Positions 1-5,108 of a DNA stretch of 7,126 nt are shown in pieces. This stretch comes from Clostridiaceae bacterium (GTDB lineage Bacteria > Bacillota > Clostridia > Oscillospirales > Acutalibacteraceae), in assembly GCA_904502175.1 (NCBI GenBank), contig CAJGDU010000055.1, positions 1 to 7,126 on the forward strand. The letters run 5' to 3'. The first letter of the stretch is position 1, and each line of letters opens with the position of its first letter. The notes beneath the pieces are model-generated. The model worked only from the letters and a program-made list of their open reading frames with translations. It searched no databases and had not been told where the DNA came from. The position numbers were made by a program, and so were the translations under genes.

Positions 1-784
1 GCACGACTTCCCGGTGACGGCGGAGTTGGTGCACCAGTACCTGCAGAACAACCGCATCGCGGAAGAGTTCGCGATCTACTATGACCTGTATAACAAGTAC
101 AAGTCCGACTATCAGATCGACAAGATCCTTGCCGGCGACATCTCCGACGAGATCGTGGAGCGGGCGCGTCTGGCCCGGTTCGACGAGCGCCTGACGGTCA
201 TCGGCCTCCTTTTGGAGCACGTGGGCAACGGCTTCCACGAAGTCTTCGACAAGGAGAAGACCATGCGCATCGCCGTGCAGGAACTCAAGACCATGCGCTC
301 CGCCATTGAGGACGGCACCGCGGAAAACGGGTTCGCGGTCCTGGCCCAGTCGGTCGAAAAACTGCGCCTGAACACGACGGCCAACCGCCGCACCACCAAA
401 GCGGTCGAAGAGGACACGGTCTATGTCTTCCGGGCCGCCAATATCATCGAAAAGATGCTGGCCGCCGCCCGGGTGGCCGACCCCGCGGACGGGACGGCGC
501 TGTACGCCTTCCTCCGGGAGGAGTTCAAAAAGGAAAACGAATCGCTCAAGGCCCTCGCGGCAAAGACGAGCGACGAACTGTCCAACCTCTTCAAGTTCAT
601 CGAGACGGCCTTCGACGAGGGCAACGAGATGCTCATCGTGGTCACCGAGCTGACCACGAACATGTACTCCTCCAGCTTCATCAGCCGCTACGGCTGCGAA
701 GAGTACTTCGCCCACAACAAGGAACTCATGTTCTATGAGCGCCAGAAAGAGCTCATCCGGGACATCGAAGACCTGGGGCTGTAA
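1..784 (+). CDS. C-terminal part of an unrecognised helix-rich soluble protein (5' partial)
   Basis: The frame is open to the left edge, reading H-D-F-P before an in-frame GTG at 14. No ribosome site precedes that GTG, so the gene almost certainly starts outside the window and about 260 residues of its C-terminus are seen. The protein is charged, rich in Glu, Lys, Arg and Ala, with no membrane segment and no signal peptide. It is likely largely alpha-helical, with amphipathic stretches such as EKTMRIAVQELKTMRSAIED. The C-terminus carries a distinctive aromatic/charged segment (SFISRYGCEEYFAHNKEL, then FYERQKELIRDIEDLGL). No Walker motif or catalytic signature lies in the visible part. It could be the accessory or lid region of a larger protein such as an AAA+ ATPase, but that is only an impression and the function is unknown. 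Codon use looks like that of its neighbours. The gene ends just before a bidirectional terminator and converges on gtrA. Confidence 0.8.
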   Translation, partial: HDFPVTAELVHQYLQNNRIAEEFAIYYDLYNKYKSDYQIDKILAGDISDEIVERARLARFDERLTVIGLLLEHVGNGFHEVFDKEKTMRIAVQELKTMRSAIEDGTAENGFAVLAQSVEKLRLNTTANRRTTKAVEEDTVYVFRAANIIEKMLAAARVADPADGTALYAFLREEFKKENESLKALAAKTSDELSNLFKFIETAFDEGNEMLIVVTELTTNMYSSSFISRYGCEEYFAHNKELMFYERQKELIRDIEDLGL

Positions 785-791
785 ACGAATA

Positions 792-824
792 AAAAAAGAC
801 CCGGCAGGAAGCCGGGTCTTTTTT
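792..824. terminator. Bidirectional intrinsic terminator between convergent genes
   Basis: This is a perfect 14-base inverted repeat: AAAAAAGACCCGGC at 792-805, a five-base AGGAA loop, and GCCGGGTCTTTTTT at 811-824. The GC core is eight base pairs. On the plus strand it is followed by a T run, which fits termination of the partial gene ending at 784. On the minus strand the A run at the left reads as T, which fits termination of the coaX operon. The right arm overlaps the gtrA stop codon (823-825) by two bases. Confidence 0.9.
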
Positions 825-1260
825 ATTGTTTCTTTTTGATGAAGATGAGGAATTTGCTGAAAACGTAGTTCAGGATGATGACGACGATGGAAACGACGAT
901 CTTCGCGAGGAGCCCCTTGACCCCGAAGAGGGGGTGCGTGAGGCCGTGGGTCGAAAAATAGGGGACCCCGACCCATTCGATGGCGCCGGTGAAGAGGCGG
1001 GCACCGATAAAGGAGAAGAACTCCCGGACGGCGGTGACAGGCGCCCAGCTTTTGGACTCGAACACGAACAGCTTGTTCGTGACGAAGGCAAAGAGCACGG
1101 CGCAGATCCAGGACAGGACGTTGCCGACAGCCACTTCCATGCCGAAGCCTTTGATGAAGATGCTGTAGGTGCCCCAGCTGACCACAGTCGTCAGGCCGCC
1201 GAAGATCAGATAATTGATGATCTCTTTATACTTGAGATACAGGTCTTTGAGTCGTTCCAT
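823..1260 (-). CDS. GtrA-family small membrane protein
   Basis: The product has 145 residues, the usual size for GtrA-like proteins. These are four-helix membrane proteins thought to help move or orient polyprenyl-phosphate-linked sugars during cell-surface polysaccharide or teichoic acid glycosylation. Predicted membrane segments lie at about 15-36, 44-66, 82-103 and 118-140. Family-typical stretches are YLIFGGLTTVVSWGTYSIF in helix 1, the WICAVLFAFVTNKLFVFES block in helix 2, and NYVFSKFLIF in helix 4, followed by a basic KKKQ tail. The ATG at 1258-1260 has an AGGAGA ribosome site about ten bases upstream. Only 18 bases separate it from the S-component gene, so it is the last gene of the coaX operon and its stop is embedded in the shared terminator. 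No glycosyltransferase partner is in the window, so its substrate cannot be stated. The family assignment is firm; the function is inferred from the family. Confidence 0.88.
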   Translation of the reverse strand: MERLKDLYLKYKEIINYLIFGGLTTVVSWGTYSIFIKGFGMEVAVGNVLSWICAVLFAFVTNKLFVFESKSWAPVTAVREFFSFIGARLFTGAIEWVGVPYFSTHGLTHPLFGVKGLLAKIVVSIVVIILNYVFSKFLIFIKKKQ

Positions 1261-1278
1261 GAAAAAGTCGTCTCCTGA

Positions 1279-1887
1279 TCAGTTTTTGTTCACGTAACGG
1301 TCCACCGCTTTGGAGACGGCGGCACCGACGAGCGTGCAGACGATGGCTTCCGCCACGAAGTTGATGCCGACCGCCAGAACGGCGAAGGTGAACACGTTGG
1401 TGGCGCCGGGAATGCCGGCGGCCCAGCCCTGGATGACGTCGGTGTTCCAGAAGCAGGCGATGAGCACGCTCATGAAGAGCAGTGTGTTGAGGAAAGGTCC
1501 GAAGAAACTGGTGACCGTGTAGGCGGCCGCGTTTCGTTTCGGGAACAGGCGGAAAATGACGCCCACCAGCAGACCCATCAGCAGACGGGGGACCACCGTG
1601 AAGAGGAAGGTCCGGGCAGGGGAGATGCTCATGAGCGCGGTCCCCATGGGGTCCATGCCGAAACACTGGTAGAAACTGGTGAGGCCGAAGACCAGACCGA
1701 GCAGGGCGCCGCCCCAGGGGCCGATGACGATGGCGCCGACGATGACCGGGATGGTCAGGAAGGTGATGGTCATGGTGCCGAGGCGGAGGTACCCCACCGG
1801 GGTAAGTGCCATGAGCAGCAGGATGGCAATGAGGATGCCGAGCTCGCTCATGACAAGGATGTTCTTATTGATGCGTTCTTTTCCCAT
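1279..1887 (-). CDS. ECF transporter S component, probable pantothenate transporter (PanT-like)
   Basis: The product is a 202-residue very hydrophobic protein with about five or six membrane segments (roughly 12-30, 40-58, 59-75, 93-112, 124-146 and 163-192). The signature is the stretch at 45-71, TIPVIVGAIVIGPWGGALLG and onward to GLTSF, typical of substrate-binding S subunits of energy-coupling factor (ECF) vitamin transporters. S components bind the vitamin and work with a shared EcfT/EcfA/EcfA' module, which is not in the window and is presumably encoded elsewhere. The specificity is inferred from context: the gene directly follows coaX in the same operon, which fits pantothenate uptake followed by phosphorylation. 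The ATG at 1885-1887 has AAGGAG nine bases upstream. The 84-base gap to coaX has a small hairpin (1912-1925) but no T tract, so read-through is expected. Another vitamin or precursor as substrate cannot be excluded. Confidence 0.82.
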   Translation of the reverse strand: MGKERINKNILVMSELGILIAILLLMALTPVGYLRLGTMTITFLTIPVIVGAIVIGPWGGALLGLVFGLTSFYQCFGMDPMGTALMSISPARTFLFTVVPRLLMGLLVGVIFRLFPKRNAAAYTVTSFFGPFLNTLLFMSVLIACFWNTDVIQGWAAGIPGATNVFTFAVLAVGINFVAEAIVCTLVGAAVSKAVDRYVNKN

Positions 1888-1971
1888 AGTGTAACACTCC
1901 TTTACTGTAGCTCCGGTCTTCCGGATGCTGCGCGCGGGAAAGAGGGGTACGGGCGATGTGCCGTTCGGGGC

Positions 1972-2736
1972 TTACCGGTTTTTCTGGTAGATCAGCTTCA
2001 GGCCTTCCAATACAAGGTCCTGGTCCATTACCATTTCATGCCGGCACCCGGCCGCGATGCTGCCGAGGCCCCCGGTGGCGACGATCGTCTGTACCGGATC
2101 GGGTATTTCTTCGGCAAATCTGTCACACATGCCGTCCAGCATATCGACGGTCCCGTAGATGAGTCCGGAGGTCATGCTGTCGATGGTGTTCGTACCGACC
2201 GCACGGTTCGGGGCTTTGAGGGAGATGGTCGTCAGCTGGGAGGCACCGTTCGTCAGCGCGTTCAGAGAGATGTCGACGCCGGGGGCGATGGAACACCCGA
2301 GGAAGGCGCCGTTTTTGTCGAGCGCGATGATCTTGGTGGCAGTGCCGAGGTCCACGATGATGGCGGGCAGGGGATACTTGTTCTTCGCCGCGACAGAACC
2401 TGCGACCAGGTCGGCGCCCACTTCTGCCGGGTTATCGGTCAGGATGTTGAGGCCGGTCTTGACGCCGGGTCCCACCATGAGCGGGATGTGGCCGACGACT
2501 TTGAAGACCGCGTCCCGGATGGCATTGGAGATCTCCGGAACGACCGAAGAGACGATGGCTCCGGAAAAACTGCCGGGATCGACCCGGTTCAGCTGCAAAA
2601 TGCTGGAGAGGTCGACGGCGATGCGGTCTCTGGTGGCAGAGTGGTCCGTGGCAAGCCGGGAGGTGAACTTCAGTACATCGCCTTCATAGGCTCCGATACA
2701 GATGTTCGTGTTTCCGGCATCGATGACAAGTAACAT
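1972..2736 (-). CDS. coaX: Type III pantothenate kinase
   Basis: This cytosolic enzyme phosphorylates pantothenate with ATP, the first committed step of coenzyme A synthesis; type III enzymes belong to the ASKHA fold. The 254-residue product is full length for the family. Visible motifs are the N-terminal phosphate loop DAGNTNI (6-12), the NPAEVGADL block (102-110) with the presumed catalytic Asp109, the second phosphate motif VDLGTATKI (128-136), and GCSIAPGV (148-155). A glycine-rich ATGGLG segment lies at 220-225. The ATG at 2734-2736 is chosen because AAAGGAGGG sits six bases upstream. A longer frame from a TTG at 2760 would place that ribosome site inside the gene and begin about where transcription should start. 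It is the first gene of the operon with the S component and gtrA. VDLGTATKI has Lys where many CoaX proteins have Thr; this looks like a subfamily variant rather than damage. Confidence 0.95.
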   Translation of the reverse strand: MLLVIDAGNTNICIGAYEGDVLKFTSRLATDHSATRDRIAVDLSSILQLNRVDPGSFSGAIVSSVVPEISNAIRDAVFKVVGHIPLMVGPGVKTGLNILTDNPAEVGADLVAGSVAAKNKYPLPAIIVDLGTATKIIALDKNGAFLGCSIAPGVDISLNALTNGASQLTTISLKAPNRAVGTNTIDSMTSGLIYGTVDMLDGMCDRFAEEIPDPVQTIVATGGLGSIAAGCRHEMVMDQDLVLEGLKLIYQKNR

Positions 2737-2742
2737 GACACG

Positions 2743-2751
2743 CCCTCCTTT
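2743..2751 (-). promoter_or_regulatory. Ribosome binding site that fixes the coaX start
   Basis: On the minus strand this reads AAAGGAGGG, nearly the full anti-Shine-Dalgarno complement, six bases before the ATG at 2736. It rules out the upstream in-frame TTG at 2760 as the start. Confidence 0.88.
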
Positions 2752-2762
2752 CGGACGCAAGG

Positions 2763-2791
2763 ATTATACTTCATATAAAAATAAAAAGCAA
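2763..2791 (-). promoter_or_regulatory. Sigma-A promoter of the coaX operon
   Basis: On the minus strand there is a perfect TATAAT (2763-2768) with a 17-base AT-rich spacer to TTGCTT (2786-2791), a weak -35 that keeps the TTG. The expected transcription start is near 2756, giving a leader of only about 20 bases that holds little beyond the ribosome site. This leaves no room for a riboswitch ahead of coaX. Confidence 0.75.
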
Positions 2792-2812
2792 ATGAGATTT
2801 TGGGGTTCTTCG

Positions 2813-2842
2813 TTGACAGGCCGTGCGAAATACAGGTACAAT
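2813..2842 (+). promoter_or_regulatory. Sigma-A promoter of the hydrolase operon
   Basis: A perfect TTGACA (2813-2818) is followed by 18 bases and TACAAT (2837-2842), five of six matches to the -10 consensus. The start of transcription should fall near 2849-2850, leaving a leader of about 54 bases before the hydrolase ATG. It is divergent from the coaX promoter in the same 167-base gap, with the two -35 elements about 20 bases apart. Confidence 0.8.
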
Positions 2843-2903
2843 AAAATTGTTATGAAAGGTGGCGCGCAGCCGCTGCCGTCAAATCGATTAGGAGGTTGTT
2901 TCC

Positions 2904-3830
2904 ATGCCAGTTCTCAAAGAAGAATTCACCTATCCGTCCGTCGTGGGAGATGCCGAGATCCATGCCATCACCTGGAAGCCGGAAGGCGCTCCGAAAGCGG
3001 TCCTTCAGCTCGTTCACGGTATGGCGGAATATATCGACCGCTATGACAAGCTTGCCAGATGGTTCGCGGAGCAGGGCATCGTTGTCTACGGCAACGACCA
3101 CCTCGGCCACGGCCAGTCTGTCAACGACAAATATCCCCTCGGCTATTTCGGTACCGAGAATGAAAACGCCGCCGTTTTTGTCGACGATGTCAAGGGCCTG
3201 ACCGACGTCGCCAAGAAAGAGAACCCCGGTCTTCCGGTCGTCCTGTTCGGCCATTCCATGGGCTCTTTCGTCGCAAGACTCTATCTCGCCAAATACGGCA
3301 ACGAACTCGCTGCCGCCGTCATCTGCGGCACCGCCGGCTCCAACCCGGCCATTGCCGCTGCGAAAGCAGCCACGGCGCTGTTCTCCAAGACTTCTCCGAA
3401 GAAGCCCGGTAAGATCATGAACAGCCTCGCCTTCGGCGCTTACAACAAGAAGACCGACAACCGCACCCCCTTTGACTGGCTCTCCATCGATGAGAACAAC
3501 GTCAACGTCTACATCGACGACCCGCTCTGCGGTTTCCTCTTCTCCAACCAGGGCTTCCGCGACCTCATCACCATGAACGATTACATGATGAAACAGGAAG
3601 TCATCGATGCCGCTCCCGCGGACCTTCCCATCTGCTTCATCGCCGGTGACGAAGACCCCGTCGGCTCCTACGGCGCAGGCGTCAAGGAAGTTTTCGAGCT
3701 CTACAAGAAGAATCATTCCGATGTCTCCTGCAAGCTCTATGAAGGCAAACGGCATGAGATCCACAACGAGGCAGACGGCGAAGTCGTCTATCAGGATGTC
3801 CTGAACTTCATCAAAGAGAAGGTCCTTTAA
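2904..3830 (+). CDS. Alpha/beta hydrolase, monoacylglycerol-lipase-like (serine hydrolase)
   Basis: The 308-residue product has the full alpha/beta-hydrolase pattern of the monoacylglycerol lipase/lysophospholipase group (often named Hydrolase_4 or serine aminopeptidase S33). The oxyanion-side HGMAEYIDRYDKLA begins at His38-Gly39, followed by VVYGNDHLGHGQS (60-72). The nucleophile elbow is GHSMGS with Ser118. The acid is Asp251 in AGDEDPVG, and the base is His284 in KRHEIHNE, a motif typical of this group. A cap region lies between about 145 and 235. There is no signal peptide, so it is probably cytosolic, hydrolysing ester bonds of monoacylglycerols or similar lipids; the true substrate is not readable from sequence. 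The start at 2904 has AGGAGG at 2890-2895, eight bases upstream. It is the first gene after its own promoter and is followed after three bases by a coiled-coil protein. Confidence 0.93.
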   Translation: MPVLKEEFTYPSVVGDAEIHAITWKPEGAPKAVLQLVHGMAEYIDRYDKLARWFAEQGIVVYGNDHLGHGQSVNDKYPLGYFGTENENAAVFVDDVKGLTDVAKKENPGLPVVLFGHSMGSFVARLYLAKYGNELAAAVICGTAGSNPAIAAAKAATALFSKTSPKKPGKIMNSLAFGAYNKKTDNRTPFDWLSIDENNVNVYIDDPLCGFLFSNQGFRDLITMNDYMMKQEVIDAAPADLPICFIAGDEDPVGSYGAGVKEVFELYKKNHSDVSCKLYEGKRHEIHNEADGEVVYQDVLNFIKEKVL

Positions 3831-3833
3831 GCT

Positions 3834-4205
3834 ATGAAAGACAAGACGGCTCTGGAATCGCTGGATCGCCAGGGGCTCCTCGCTTACATCGACGAGCTGG
3901 AGGCGAAGACCGCGGAACTGGAAGACAAAATGGAAGACCTGAAAGCGCAGGTCGACGTGCTCAACATGGACATGGACGAGTTCCGTGTCCCGGATGTCGG
4001 CGCGTCTGAGCTGAGGGTCTCGGAACAGACTTCCGGCATGCTGGCGGAAGCGGCCTCCATTTTCGACGATTATGAGGTGGAGCCCGCGCCGGTGGAAAAC
4101 GGTGTCGTCCGGCTCGAACCGGTCACAGAGACCGAAACCTATATCCCTGTTTCTGAAACGGCGAAAAAGACCGTCAGAGTCAGGGTGAAGCGGAAAACAG
4201 AATAG
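3834..4205 (+). CDS. Small hypothetical protein with leucine-zipper-like coiled coil and basic tail
   Basis: The 123-residue product has no recognised family. Leucines fall every seven residues at 15, 22, 29, 36 and 43, with Ile19, Thr26, Met33 and Val40 at the alternating core positions. This predicts a roughly 35-residue coiled coil that probably dimerises. A low-complexity acidic middle (about 75-110, rich in Glu, Val, Pro and Thr) follows, and the C-terminus is strongly basic (KKTVRVRVKRK, 111-121). There is no signal peptide or membrane segment. The ATG lies three bases after the hydrolase stop, so the ribosome site (AGAAGG, 3817-3822) is inside the hydrolase gene and the two are likely translationally coupled. 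A strong terminator follows at 4218. The coding call rests on spacing, operon position and a sensible composition; the function is unknown. An accessory or scaffold partner of the hydrolase is one possibility. Confidence 0.8.
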   Translation: MKDKTALESLDRQGLLAYIDELEAKTAELEDKMEDLKAQVDVLNMDMDEFRVPDVGASELRVSEQTSGMLAEAASIFDDYEVEPAPVENGVVRLEPVTETETYIPVSETAKKTVRVRVKRKTE

Positions 4206-4217
4206 CTTTTTTGAACC

Positions 4218-4248
4218 ATGCCCCGCGCGTTTTGCGCGGGGCATTTTC
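4218..4248 (+). terminator. Intrinsic terminator of the hydrolase operon
   Basis: An 11-base perfect stem, ATGCCCCGCGC (4218-4228) and GCGCGGGGCAT (4234-4244), encloses a GTTTT loop and is followed by TTTTCT when the final stem T is counted. It starts 12 bases after the stop of the coiled-coil gene, as expected for the end of this transcript. Confidence 0.9.
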
Positions 4249-4251
4249 TAT

Positions 4252-4263
4252 CCCCCCGGGGGG
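4252..4263. repeat. C6G6 perfect palindrome
   Basis: CCCCCCGGGGGG, a 12-base uninterrupted palindrome, sits seven bases after the terminator stem and before the methyltransferase leader. No loop separates the arms, so it is unlikely to be a good hairpin by itself. It might be a protein site or simply a run arising in GC-rich DNA. No second copy was seen in the window. Confidence 0.7.
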
Positions 4264-4264
4264 C

Positions 4265-4293
4265 TTGTTGCACACGACTGCGGTTGGTAAAGT
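4265..4293 (+). promoter_or_regulatory. Possible weak promoter of the methyltransferase operon
   Basis: The stretch from 4264 to 4328 turns AT-rich, and a terminator precedes it, so a promoter is expected. The best candidate is TTGTTG (4265-4270), a 17-base spacer and TAAAGT (4288-4293), with three of six and four of six matches. A second option, TTGGTA (4284-4289) with TAAGAT (4306-4311), would start transcription inside the ribosome site and is less likely. Neither is convincing. Confidence 0.25.
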
Positions 4294-4315
4294 AAAAGTA
4301 GTTATTAAGATTTAT

Positions 4316-4320
4316 GGGAG
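4316..4320 (+). promoter_or_regulatory. Ribosome binding site that fixes the methyltransferase start
   Basis: GGGAG lies eight bases before the ATG at 4329. An in-frame ATG at 4314 overlaps this site and has no ribosome site of its own, so 4329 is the better start. Confidence 0.75.
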
Positions 4321-4328
4321 AAACATCT

Positions 4329-5108
4329 ATGGCTACAACCGTCAAAACCGGAACGCTGCTGCAGGAGATCGAGCAGTACTGGACCCGCAGGGCGCCCAGT
4401 TATTCCGATCTCATCCATACAGAACTTGCGACAGACGGTCTCGAACGCTGGCTCCCGGTCCTTCGGGAAAACGGTCTGGGGGAGGCGCCCCGCCGCATCC
4501 TGGATATCGGGACCGGTCCCGGCTTCTTCGCGATCGCCCTGGCGGGTCTGGGACATGAAGTCGTCGCGGTGGACTACACGGAGGCTATGCTGGAGGAGGC
4601 CCGCGCCAACGCCGAGTCGGCAGGCCTTGCGGACCGCATCCTGTTTTTGCAGATGGATGCCCAGGACCTGAAGTTCCCGGACGAGAGCTTCGACTTCATC
4701 GTCACCCGCAACGTGACCTGGGTCCTCGAGCACCCCGATGAGGCCTACGTGTCCTGGCACCGGGTCCTGAAAACCGGCGGCACGCTCCTGAACTTCGACG
4801 CCGGATGGTACAACTACCTGTTCAACGACGAGAAGTACAGGGAGTTTCTGGAAGACCGGGAAAACGTCCGGGCGTCCCATGCCGTCGACAGCTATGACTC
4901 CTACGACCAGAGCGATGTCATGGAGGAGATCTCCAAAGAGCTCATGCTGAGCCGCTACACCCGCCCGGAAATCGACCTTCTGATGCTGGAAGAGATCGGT
5001 TTTGCGGAAGTCTCCGCGGACCGTGACATCTGGCAGCGGGTCTGGAACGAAGAGGAGAAACTCAACGGCCGTTCGACGCCCCTGTTTCTTCTGAAAGCGG
5101 TCAAATGA
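4329..5108 (+). CDS. Class I SAM-dependent methyltransferase
   Basis: The 259-residue product has the Rossmann-like methyltransferase fold. Motif I, the SAM glycine loop, is ILDIGTGPGFF (57-67). The second strand ends at VVAVDYTEAML with Asp82, which contacts the SAM ribose. The adenine-side Asp110 lies in LQMDAQDLKFPDESFDFIV, followed by VTRNVTWVLEHP (125-136) and the post-motif strand VLKTGGTLLNFDAGW. The N-terminus has the pattern EIEQYWTRRAPSYSDLIHTEL, seen in a group of small-molecule methyltransferases. The long acidic region at 165-200, rich in Tyr and Asp, may cap the substrate pocket. The substrate is not readable from sequence. No signal peptide is present, so it is cytosolic. It is the first gene of its operon and its TGA overlaps the MATE ATG (ATGA), indicating translational coupling. 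This context suggests methylation of a small molecule handled by the two transport proteins downstream. Confidence 0.9.
   Translation: MATTVKTGTLLQEIEQYWTRRAPSYSDLIHTELATDGLERWLPVLRENGLGEAPRRILDIGTGPGFFAIALAGLGHEVVAVDYTEAMLEEARANAESAGLADRILFLQMDAQDLKFPDESFDFIVTRNVTWVLEHPDEAYVSWHRVLKTGGTLLNFDAGWYNYLFNDEKYREFLEDRENVRASHAVDSYDSYDQSDVMEEISKELMLSRYTRPEIDLLMLEEIGFAEVSADRDIWQRVWNEEEKLNGRSTPLFLLKAVK

Noticed and set aside
826..1278. 150-codon plus-strand frame opposite gtrA
   Set aside because: It begins inside the gtrA end with a highly acidic, featureless product, while the GtrA reading shows a proper four-helix membrane protein.
1912..1925. Small hairpin TCCGG-TCTT-CCGGA between coaX and the S-component gene
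   Set aside because: The stem is only five base pairs and has no T tract on the minus strand, so it is not a terminator; no riboswitch-like conserved core could be recognised in the 84-base gap.
2038..2733. 231-codon plus-strand frame across coaX
   Set aside because: It is antisense to a well-supported coaX with all motifs; the product is a low-complexity Gly/Asp/Arg sequence without a ribosome site.
2736..2760. Longer coaX starting at TTG 2760
   Set aside because: The added eight codons contain the strong ribosome site and begin at about the predicted transcription start.
2850..4244. 464-codon open frame on the minus strand
   Set aside because: It lies exactly opposite the hydrolase and coiled-coil genes, has no ribosome site, would begin inside the plus-strand terminator, and its product is a repetitive Val/Asp/Glu/Arg-rich sequence typical of antisense shadows in GC-rich codon-biased genes.
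4314..4328. Longer methyltransferase starting at ATG 4314
   Set aside because: No ribosome site precedes it, and the added codons contain the GGGAG that serves the ATG at 4329.
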